This document shows, one piece after another, positions 52,201-59,069 of a stretch of DNA of 64,000 nucleotides. The DNA is taken from NCBI RefSeq assembly GCF_018492665.1, contig NZ_JAFVME010000012.1, positions 186,001 through 250,000 on the forward strand, given 5' to 3'. Position 1 is the stretch's first letter. The number at the start of each line of letters is the position of its first letter. A program made the position numbers and the translations under genes. Source of the stretch: Pedobacter sp. B4-66. Its GTDB lineage: Bacteria > Bacteroidota > Bacteroidia > Sphingobacteriales > Sphingobacteriaceae. The notes beneath the pieces were generated by a model. That model saw only the letters and a list, made by a program, of their open reading frames with translations. It was not told where the DNA came from and ran no database searches.

Positions 52201-52301
52201 CTTTCGGGAATCAATGTTTTGGTTCCAGTAGAATGTAGCACCTTGTAAGCACAGGTTGCTAAGACATCGCAGGGTCTAATCCCTCCGTCTTTCTCTATAA
52301 G
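52196..52301 (-). promoter_or_regulatory. SAM-I (S-box) riboswitch upstream of metH-metF
   Basis: Read on the minus strand, the 106 nt contain the S-box core: CTTAT (P1 5'), GGAGGGATTAGACCCTGCGA, TTAGCAACC, AAGGTGCTACATTC, and ATAAG (P1 3'). P2 pairs AAGAC with GTCTT. This is the SAM-binding aptamer found before methionine genes. When SAM is high, P1 is stabilised and metH-metF are turned off. The placement fits a methionine operon. Exact ends are set by P1. Confidence 0.9.
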
Positions 52302-52306
52302 CATTA

Positions 52307-52338
52307 CAAAGGTGCAACAAAGAAAAATGATTTCCAAA
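52307..52338 (-). promoter_or_regulatory. metH promoter (TTTG-N20-CACCTTTG)
   Basis: On the minus strand a TTTG (52335-52338) is 20 bp from CACCTTTG (52307-52314), which matches the -7 consensus except the first base. The expected start site lies at the first base of the riboswitch P1 stem, so the aptamer forms the very 5' end of the message. Confidence 0.6.
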
Positions 52339-52419
52339 AAAACGGGAGGTAAAGCATATAAAATTGCACGGAAGATGCAATTATTCAGTGTCTTCGGAAT
52401 ATTGTTTTGGAAATAAAAC

Positions 52420-52452
52420 AAAAAAGGCCATGCAAATCTGCACAGCCTTTTT
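52420..52452 (-). terminator. Terminator of the Bax-inhibitor gene
   Basis: AAAAAGGC pairs with GCCTTTTT, with inner TGCA/TGCA and G-U pairs and a GATT loop, followed by T residues on the minus strand. It ends the upstream gene before the metH promoter. Confidence 0.85.
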
Positions 52453-52475
52453 GAATATTGTTTGAAAACGGGTTG

Positions 52476-53228
52476 TTATCTTCTGTTGCCAAATATTCTT
52501 AACAGGAACATGAAAATGTTGATGAAAGTAACATAAAGTGACATTGCTCCAATAATTGCTAATTTTTTAGAATCGGTATCAAGCATCTGTGCTCCACTTT
52601 CCTCTATCCCTTGTCCTATTCTTTTTAACATTTGAACGTGATAAGCTGTTAATGCCGTAAAAATTGCGATACCTATATAGGCCATGAACAAGCTAAAGTT
52701 TTGACTTTGAATGAACACGTTTACAACACTTGCAATAATAAGACCAACTACCCCGACCATTAAAATAGGGCCAAATTTGCTTAAATCAACATTTGTGGTA
52801 TAGCCCATTACTGCCATAATACCAAATATTCCGGCCGCGGCTGCAAAACAACTAATGATGGAAGCTGAAGTATATACTAATAATATTGAGCTCAGACTAA
52901 TACCTAGCAATGCTGCGAACAGGATAAAAAGACCAACTATGGCGCCATATGATAGCCTATTTAGTCCTCCATTCATAATTAATGATATGGCTAGAGGTGA
53001 AAGCATAACTACCCAGCCAAGTATATTAGGTTTGCCTGTTTGAGCACTAAAAAAGTTAAAAAGTAATTCCGGATTGGTAGCCAGGTAAAATGCTACCGCT
53101 GTAGAAACACTTAATGCTACAAACATCCATAAGAATACATTTGCAAAGAATTTCTTGGCAACTACTCCCGTTTCTTGTTGCACAAAAACAGATTTCTGTG
53201 CCCAATCGTAATTATTGTTGTTATCCAT
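52476..53228 (-). CDS. Bax inhibitor-1/YccA family membrane protein
   Basis: The 250-residue protein has about seven membrane helices and the BI-1 family pattern (FLWMFVALSVSTAVAF at the start; AYHVQMLKRIGQGI before the last helices; ITFI-like FINIFMFLLRIFGNRR at the end). YccA/YbhL relatives interact with the FtsH protease or act as calcium leak channels; the role here is unknown. It has a promoter with TATCTTTA at 53245-53252 (minus) and its own terminator, so it is a single-gene unit. Confidence 0.92.
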   Translation of the reverse strand: MDNNNNYDWAQKSVFVQQETGVVAKKFFANVFLWMFVALSVSTAVAFYLATNPELLFNFFSAQTGKPNILGWVVMLSPLAISLIMNGGLNRLSYGAIVGLFILFAALLGISLSSILLVYTSASIISCFAAAAGIFGIMAVMGYTTNVDLSKFGPILMVGVVGLIIASVVNVFIQSQNFSLFMAYIGIAIFTALTAYHVQMLKRIGQGIEESGAQMLDTDSKKLAIIGAMSLYVTFINIFMFLLRIFGNRR

Positions 53229-53244
53229 GTGTTTTAAATTTATT

Positions 53245-53275
53245 TAAAGATACTAATAGTTTCATTCTAACAAAA
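53245..53275 (-). promoter_or_regulatory. Candidate promoter of the Bax-inhibitor gene
   Basis: On the minus strand TATCTTTA (53245-53252) lies 18 bp after TTTTG (53271-53275), near the Bacteroidota pattern but with a short spacer and A in place of the final G. It is 17 bp before the ATG. Confidence 0.4.
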
Positions 53276-53276
53276 G

Positions 53277-53846
53277 CTATGCCCCGAGCCTTTTTGTCAG
53301 TATTTCTTCAACTTTTTTGAAGAATTGCAATGGTTTGAGTGTTCTCCATGCCATATCGTCAAGTTCACCACCGAAGTTAATGTAGTAATCGATATTACCG
53401 CTGCGAAATTCATTAATCACATGTTCCTGGAAATTGATGCCTGTAATCCAGCCATCTTCAATATCCTGAAACCATTCTTCGTAATAACTGTCTTCAGAAG
53501 AATGAAAGTTCAATACATTTTCGCCAACCAATATGAATTTGTTGATACCCTCATCAATCATCAACTCTATTATTTCGCGTTTTAAGAGCATAATGTCGTT
53601 TCCAATTGCATCGTTCCACTCTCCAATCAGTTCTATAATTACATAATTTCTGTCATAATCAGCATAAAGTACTTTGAGGTACATGGTGCTTGATCCGAAA
53701 TCATCCCATTGCGGGTGTATCAGGAAATTATATAGCTGCTTGTCGAAGTAAAACTCCGAGTATTCAGTATTATAGAATGGAGAACGCTCATCTTCGGCCG
53801 CGATGTAATCATCTCTCCAAAGATAATAAGGTTCTATTTCGTGCAT
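53277..53846 (-). CDS. Conserved acidic hypothetical protein
   Basis: The 189-residue protein is rich in Asp, Glu, Tyr and Trp, with no signal peptide or membrane segment. It has a soluble alpha/beta look, with strands such as YVIIELIGEWN and INKFILVGENVLNF. I cannot name the family. It starts 6 bp after the murQ stop and lies just upstream of the Bax-inhibitor gene in the same direction, so it may be co-transcribed with murQ. Confidence 0.75.
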   Translation of the reverse strand: MHEIEPYYLWRDDYIAAEDERSPFYNTEYSEFYFDKQLYNFLIHPQWDDFGSSTMYLKVLYADYDRNYVIIELIGEWNDAIGNDIMLLKREIIELMIDEGINKFILVGENVLNFHSSEDSYYEEWFQDIEDGWITGINFQEHVINEFRSGNIDYYINFGGELDDMAWRTLKPLQFFKKVEEILTKRLGA

Positions 53847-53852
53847 GGTTGG

Positions 53853-54659
53853 TTATTTATTAAAGGATTCTACAGCTTTGCGAACACTACCATAACGGAT
53901 AAGTAGCTCTTCGGCTTGGCCATAATCTATTTTTAATTCGTCCATTACCATTAGTACTCCTCTGTCTACCAGCTTATGATTGGTTAACTGCATGTCGACC
54001 ATTTTATTGCCTTTAACTCGGCCTAATTTTATCATTACAGTAGTGCTAAGCATATTTAGCACTAGTTTTTGTGCTGTTCCAGATTTCATCCTGGTAGATC
54101 CTGTTAAGAATTCAGGACCCACAACAACTTCAACAGGAAAATCGCTTTCCTTGGCTATTGGACCACTTTCGTTACACACGATGCAACCGGTTAAAATACT
54201 GTTTTTACGGGCAGTGTTTAATCCGCCAATTACATATGGGGTAGTTCCTGAGGCTGCAAGACCAATTAAACAGTCGTTAGCGCCAATGTTAAATTCTTGC
54301 AGATCAATCCATGCTTGCTTATCATCGTCTTCAGCATTTTCAACCGCTCTTCTTATCGCTCTATCTCCGCCGGCGATAATGCCGACAACCCAATCAAATG
54401 GAACACCAAAGGTAGGAGGGCATTCTGAAGCATCAACAACGCCAAGTCGACCACTAGTGCCTGCGCCGATATAAAATAATCTTCCTCCATTCCTCATCCG
54501 CTCTGCAACTGCAGTAGCAAGTTTTTCTATTTGTGGGATTACTTTTTCAACGGCCTGCGGAACTGTTTTATCTTCATTATTTATACCCTTCAGAATTTCA
54601 AGTACAGACATTTTATCAATATCATTGTAGGCTGATTCTTGCTCGGTTATTCTTATCAT
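53853..54659 (-). CDS. murQ: N-acetylmuramic acid 6-phosphate etherase
   Basis: MurQ cleaves the lactyl ether of MurNAc-6-phosphate during recycling of peptidoglycan sugars. The SIS domain shows FYIGAGTSGRLGVVDASECPPTFG and GLAASGTTPYVIG, with the catalytic Glu in the first motif. The longest frame begins 29 codons upstream, but MIRITEQESAYNDIDKMS is the family start, giving 268 residues. It works with the cell-wall enzymes seen at the left of the window in a general way. It diverges from the S41 gene. Confidence 0.94.
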   Translation of the reverse strand: MIRITEQESAYNDIDKMSVLEILKGINNEDKTVPQAVEKVIPQIEKLATAVAERMRNGGRLFYIGAGTSGRLGVVDASECPPTFGVPFDWVVGIIAGGDRAIRRAVENAEDDDKQAWIDLQEFNIGANDCLIGLAASGTTPYVIGGLNTARKNSILTGCIVCNESGPIAKESDFPVEVVVGPEFLTGSTRMKSGTAQKLVLNMLSTTVMIKLGRVKGNKMVDMQLTNHKLVDRGVLMVMDELKIDYGQAEELLIRYGSVRKAVESFNK

Positions 54660-54797
54660 TGTTCTAATTTTTGTTAAAATTGGCGATTTTCTTGTTAAAC
54701 TAGAAATAATAGGGGAAATCAATTGTAAATAGCGAAAATCGCACATATTTACTGATAAACTCTCCCGAATTTTGCTGTATATCCCCGTGTAATTTTA

Positions 54798-54805
54798 TAC
54801 CTTTA
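54798..54805 (+). promoter_or_regulatory. Candidate -7 element (TACCTTTA) for the S41 protease gene
   Basis: TACCTTTA differs from TAnnTTTG at the last base. A TTTG lies 23 bp upstream, wider than usual. The expected start site near 54812 is downstream of the GTG at 54808 and supports the ATG at 54820. Confidence 0.4.
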
Positions 54806-54819
54806 CAGTGCCTTTACTA

Positions 54820-56397
54820 ATGAAAAAGAACACCCAATATAATCTCCTAATTGCATTAACTTATTCTGTAACCTTAATAGGTGGTATGTTCTTGGGCTAT
54901 AAGTTCTTGAAAGACCAGGGCTATAGCTTTCAAAAAACTACTTATGTGGCAGATAATAATGCACAGAAAGTAGATGAGATTCTTCACATCATTAATAGAA
55001 ATTATGTTGATGAGGTTAACCCGGATAGCTTAAATAACCTTCCTATTGATAGTTTATTGCATAAGCTGGATCCACATAGCGTATATCTTCCTCCTGCTAA
55101 GGCAAGTGAATTTGCTGAAACACTAAGTGGAAATTTTGAAGGCATTGGTATCGAATATTATATTTTGAATGATTCTTTGTTGGTTACTAATGTAATTAAA
55201 GATGGGCCTGCATTTTTAGCTGGAATAAGACAAGGTGATAGAATTCTTAAAGTGGATACAATTTTTGTTAGTGGTAAAGCTTTGCCAAGAGATCAGATGA
55301 TTGGTAAGATTAAAGGACGAAAGGGGACTGCCGTGAAACTAACTATTATGCATCCGGGTAATGCGCAGGCCACTGTTTTTACCGTAAAACGTGATAGGGT
55401 GCGGGTGAGTAGTATTGATGCTTCGTATATGCTGAATAATGATGTGGGCTATTTGAGAATTAGTAAGTTTGGTGCGGATACGGATAGTGACTTTGTCGAA
55501 TCAATAAGGGGGCTTAAAGCGGTAGGGATGAAGAAACTAGTGCTTGACCTTCGTGATAATGGCGGCGGATATTTAACTGCAGCCACAGGTTTAGCTAATC
55601 AAATCCTTGAAGAAAATAAACTGATTGTTTATACAGAAGGCAAACATGAGCCGCGTACAGACTATGTAGCAACAGGTGGCGGAGAGTTTGAAGATGGTAA
55701 GTTGGTTGTTCTAATCAATGAGAATACAGCTTCAGCCAGCGAAATCCTTGCTGGTGCGGTACAGGATCTTAATAGGGGACTGATTATTGGTCGCAGATCT
55801 TTTGGTAAAGGTTTGGTTCAGGAGCAGTTTCCTTTTGTTGATGGTTCAGCACTAAATTTAACGATTGCGCGATATTATACTCCATCTGGAAGAAGTATTC
55901 AAAAGTCATATAAAGATGGCTACAAGGCTTATCAAGATGAGATCGAAAATCGTTTCAATGATGGAGAGCTTACCTCAAAAAGATTGGTTAAAAAAGACAG
56001 TGTGAAGGGCAGAACCTATGTTGGTGGAGGTATTCAGCCAGATATTTACGTGAAGATGGATACTGTTGGTTATAATAAATGCTATAACATTCTGGCCTCG
56101 AAAAGAGTATTGCTTGATTTTGTTTATGATGTTTTGGCTAGTAGGTACTCCACGCCATTTATTGAACAGAATTTGGCAACCTTTAATGTAAGTGAGGTAG
56201 ATTACCGCGATCTGGTAAAGTATATCCAGAACCGTAATATAGTTGTTGACCAGAGGCAGCTTGCTTCGGCAAAGCCGCTTATCTTGAATGATATGAAGGT
56301 GCTTTTATGTAAGTATCACTTAGGTGATGCAGGTTATTATAAAGCGCTTAACCTAAGTGATGCTATGGTAAAACAGGCATTAACAAGCTTGCAATAA
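54820..56397 (+). CDS. S41 family C-terminal processing protease (CtpA-like)
   Basis: A membrane anchor or signal (about residues 5-25) is followed by a helical region, a PDZ domain (about 85-170, with GNFEGIGIEYY and GDRILKVD) and the S41 catalytic core. The serine is in NENTASASEILAGAVQD and the lysine in GRRSFGKGLVQEQ. Such proteases cut proteins at the C-terminus in the periplasm. The longest frame begins with a GTG four codons upstream; the ATG is preferred. It ends 2 bp before the convergent der gene. Confidence 0.93.
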   Translation: MKKNTQYNLLIALTYSVTLIGGMFLGYKFLKDQGYSFQKTTYVADNNAQKVDEILHIINRNYVDEVNPDSLNNLPIDSLLHKLDPHSVYLPPAKASEFAETLSGNFEGIGIEYYILNDSLLVTNVIKDGPAFLAGIRQGDRILKVDTIFVSGKALPRDQMIGKIKGRKGTAVKLTIMHPGNAQATVFTVKRDRVRVSSIDASYMLNNDVGYLRISKFGADTDSDFVESIRGLKAVGMKKLVLDLRDNGGGYLTAATGLANQILEENKLIVYTEGKHEPRTDYVATGGGEFEDGKLVVLINENTASASEILAGAVQDLNRGLIIGRRSFGKGLVQEQFPFVDGSALNLTIARYYTPSGRSIQKSYKDGYKAYQDEIENRFNDGELTSKRLVKKDSVKGRTYVGGGIQPDIYVKMDTVGYNKCYNILASKRVLLDFVYDVLASRYSTPFIEQNLATFNVSEVDYRDLVKYIQNRNIVVDQRQLASAKPLILNDMKVLLCKYHLGDAGYYKALNLSDAMVKQALTSLQ

Positions 56398-56408
56398 GCT
56401 TATTTTTG
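56385..56408. terminator. Weak terminator candidate between S41 protease and der
   Basis: AAGCTT (56385-56390) and AAGCTT (56396-56401) pair around GCAAT and are followed by ATTTTT. The stem has only 6 bp and overlaps the stop of the S41 gene, so support is limited. Confidence 0.35.
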
Positions 56409-57701
56409 TCTGAAATAAATCTGGATTGGTACTCCGCTAAAATCAAAATGTTCACGAAGCTTATTCTCAATAAACCTTTTGTAAGGTTCTTTGATGTATT
56501 GAGGTAAGTTACAGAAGAAAGCAAACATTGGAGATGTTCCGTTGATCTGTGTGATGTATTTTATTTTGATGTATTTACCTTTTAATGCAGGTGGCGGATA
56601 GTTTTCAATGATCGGCAACATTACATCATTTAATTTAGATGTAGGGATTTTCTTGCCTCTGTTTTTATGTACTTCTAAAGCAGTTTCAATAGCTTGGAAA
56701 ATACGTTGTTTAGTTACTACTGAAGTGAAAACAATTGGCACATCCGTAAATGGTTGCAATTTCTGACGAATCTGATCTTCAAATGCTTTTACAGTTTTGC
56801 TATCTTTCTCAATTAAGTCCCATTTGTTTACAAGAATCACGATGCCTTTCTTGTTTTTCTCTGCAAGGTGGAAAATGTTTACGTCCTGAGATTCTAAACC
56901 TTCAGTTGCATCTACCATTAAGATAACTACATCAGCTTCCTCTAATGCTTTAATTGTACGCATTACAGAATAAAACTCAATGTTCTCTTTTACTTTGGTT
57001 TTTTTACGTAAACCGGCAGTATCAATAAACATGAATTCATGACCGAATTGGTTGTAATGAATATGTATTGAGTCTCTGGTTGTACCTGCAATTGGGGTAA
57101 CAATGTTTCTGTCTTTACCAATTAATGCATTGATTAATGATGATTTGCCAACGTTTGGTCTACCTACTATAGTGATTTTAGGAAGCGTGTTTTCTTCTTC
57201 AGGAAGATCCTCGAAGTTTCTTACAACATCATCAAGAAGATCACCTGTTCCTGATCCAGTCATAGACGAGATAGGGTAGATTTCTCCAAGGCCGAATCCG
57301 TAAAATACAGAAGCTTCGTTTTGTAATTGGGTATTATCAACCTTGTTTACTACTGTAAATACTGGCTTTTTACTTCTTCTAAGTAATTGTGCTATTTCGT
57401 CGTCTAGATCCGTAATGCCTGTTGTAACATCAACCATAAACAGTAATACACTTGCTTCTTCGATAGCAATAATTACTTGTTCGCGGATTGCTGTTTCAAA
57501 AACATCTTCAGAGTTTGCTACATAGCCACCTGTGTCAATTACAGTGAATTGCCTGTCTGTCCATTCAGCCGAGCCGTAGTGACGATCACGGGTTACGCCG
57601 CTAAAATCATCAACAATAGCTTTACGACTTTCTGTTAAGCGGTTAAAAAGGGTAGATTTGCCTACGTTTGGTCTTCCGACGATTGCGATAATATTGCTCA
57701 T
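56400..57701 (-). CDS. der: Ribosome biogenesis GTPase Der (EngA)
   Basis: Der has two GTPase domains in tandem, seen here as GRPNVGKSTLFN with DTGGY (about 1-165) and GRPNVGKSSLIN with DTAGLRKK (about 175-345), and a C-terminal KH-like domain (about 350-433). It assists 50S assembly. The 433-residue length is typical. It follows era on the same strand with 47 bp between them. Confidence 0.97.
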   Translation of the reverse strand: MSNIIAIVGRPNVGKSTLFNRLTESRKAIVDDFSGVTRDRHYGSAEWTDRQFTVIDTGGYVANSEDVFETAIREQVIIAIEEASVLLFMVDVTTGITDLDDEIAQLLRRSKKPVFTVVNKVDNTQLQNEASVFYGFGLGEIYPISSMTGSGTGDLLDDVVRNFEDLPEEENTLPKITIVGRPNVGKSSLINALIGKDRNIVTPIAGTTRDSIHIHYNQFGHEFMFIDTAGLRKKTKVKENIEFYSVMRTIKALEEADVVILMVDATEGLESQDVNIFHLAEKNKKGIVILVNKWDLIEKDSKTVKAFEDQIRQKLQPFTDVPIVFTSVVTKQRIFQAIETALEVHKNRGKKIPTSKLNDVMLPIIENYPPPALKGKYIKIKYITQINGTSPMFAFFCNLPQYIKEPYKRFIENKLREHFDFSGVPIQIYFRQK

Positions 57702-57748
57702 GGTGTGTTGTGAATTGTATTAATTATTAAGGGGTTGCAAAGGTAAGC

Positions 57749-58627
57749 TTAATTTTCGTACCCGAAACTTTTTAAGTAGTTCTTTTTACTTCTCCAGTCT
57801 GGAATTACCTTTACAAAGGTTTCAAGAAAGACTTTTTGATCTAAAAATTTCTCAATATCCTTACGTGCTTCAGTCCCAACTTTCTTCAGACTTGCACCTC
57901 CTTTACCTATTAGTATGTTTTTTTGAGAATCGCGCTCTACTATGATTTCTGCACTGATTCTAGTGATGTTTTCTTCTTCTTTGAAAGCAGTAACTACGAC
58001 CTCTGTGCTATAAGGTATTTCTTTCTGATAGTTGTTAAAGATCTTTTCTCTGATGATCTCAGAAACAAAGAATCTTTGGTTACGATCTGTAAGGTCATCT
58101 TTATCATAAAAAGGTGCATGTTCTGGTAAATGATCTAAAATCATGGTAAGAATGCCTTCAAGATTGTATTGGTGAAGAGCCGAAATAGCATAAATATGCT
58201 TTGGATTTAATTTTTCCTGCCAGTATGCTGACTTTTCCTCTACCTGCTCCTGAGTTGCATTATCAATCTTGTTAATTAATACAATCATCGGGATTGTAGT
58301 GTTGATGATTTTTTCTAACACATCATTTTCGTCGTGTTGTTCATTAATGTCGGTAACAAACAGGATAAGATCCGCATCTGTTAAGGCTCCTTTTACTGAA
58401 CTCATCATAGAATCTTGCAAACCATATCTCGGTTTTATGATGCCCGGGGTGTCAGAAAAAACTATTTGATAATCTTCTTCATTAACAATTCCTAAAATAC
58501 GGTGGCGGGTAGTTTGGGCTTTCGGAGTAATGATCGAAAGCTTTTCGCCCACCAGGGCATTCATTAAGGTTGATTTGCCCACATTGGGCTTACCTATGAT
58601 ACTTACAAAACCTGCTTTATGCGACAT
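57749..58627 (-). CDS. era: GTPase Era
   Basis: Era is an essential GTPase that binds the 3' end of 16S rRNA. It shows G1 GKPNVGKSTLMN, G3 DTPGI, G4 NKID and the C-terminal KH domain with ERDSQKNILIGKGGASLKKVG. The longest frame starts 11 codons earlier; the ATG giving MSHKAGFVSIIGKPNVGKS is the family start. It is upstream of der on the same strand and divergent from the tRNA promoter. Confidence 0.97.
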   Translation of the reverse strand: MSHKAGFVSIIGKPNVGKSTLMNALVGEKLSIITPKAQTTRHRILGIVNEEDYQIVFSDTPGIIKPRYGLQDSMMSSVKGALTDADLILFVTDINEQHDENDVLEKIINTTIPMIVLINKIDNATQEQVEEKSAYWQEKLNPKHIYAISALHQYNLEGILTMILDHLPEHAPFYDKDDLTDRNQRFFVSEIIREKIFNNYQKEIPYSTEVVVTAFKEEENITRISAEIIVERDSQKNILIGKGGASLKKVGTEARKDIEKFLDQKVFLETFVKVIPDWRSKKNYLKSFGYEN

Positions 58628-58648
58628 AAAAATATTTTTTAAAATAAA

Positions 58649-58680
58649 TTTGCACCGCAAAGAAACGAATTATATCTTTG
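58649..58680 (+). promoter_or_regulatory. tRNA promoter (TTTG-N20-TATCTTTG)
   Basis: TTTG (58649-58652) and TATCTTTG (58673-58680) are exactly 20 bp apart, a full match to the Bacteroidota consensus. It drives the two tRNA genes, which begin 56 bp downstream. Confidence 0.75.
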
Positions 58681-58736
58681 CATTCCAATTCGGAAGAAGA
58701 GTTAAGGATTTAATAAAGACTCCAAATTGTATATAG

Positions 58737-58812
<76 letters not shown>

Positions 58813-58851
58813 AAAGGTTCGCAGCATTAATAATGCTGAGGCAACCAAAAT

Positions 58852-58923
58852 GGCCCGTTCGTCTAGGGGTGAGGACGCCAGATTTTCATTCTGGAAACAG
58901 GGGTTCGATTCCCCTACGGGCTA
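58852..58923 (+). tRNA. tRNA-Glu (TTC)
   Basis: The acceptor GGCCCGT pairs with ACGGGCT (terminal G-U). The anticodon stem CCAGA/TCTGG holds the loop TTTTCAT with anticodon TTC, and the T arm is CAGGGG-TTCGATT-CCCCT in outline. CCA is not encoded (CGA follows), unlike the neighbouring initiator tRNA. It lies 39 bp after that tRNA and before a terminator. Confidence 0.94.
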
Positions 58924-58925
58924 CG

Positions 58926-58960
58926 ATCCCGCTTTACGTTGAGTAGAGCGGGATTTTTTT
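58926..58960 (+). terminator. Terminator of the tRNA unit
   Basis: ATCCCGCT (58926-58933) pairs with AGCGGGAT (58947-58954) over a 13-nt loop, followed by seven T. Confidence 0.9.
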
Positions 58961-59069
58961 ATGCTAAAAATCCCACAGCGTATTTTAGTTATTGAGGTCG
59001 AAATAATAATTCAAGTGATTAAAACATGTTATCTTTATTTCGTTTCTTAACTAATATTTTTTCAAATTA

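Noticed and set aside
52197..52421. 71-75 codon frame on the minus strand across the metH leader
   Set aside because: It covers the SAM-I aptamer, whose conserved core explains the sequence; no start signal and no protein features.
53980..54474. 164-codon + strand frame within murQ
   Set aside because: Antisense of murQ with its conserved SIS motifs; no independent signal.
59030..59037. TATCTTTA as -7 of the PNGase-like gene
   Set aside because: No TTTG near 20 bp upstream; one of many AT-rich octamers in the gap.
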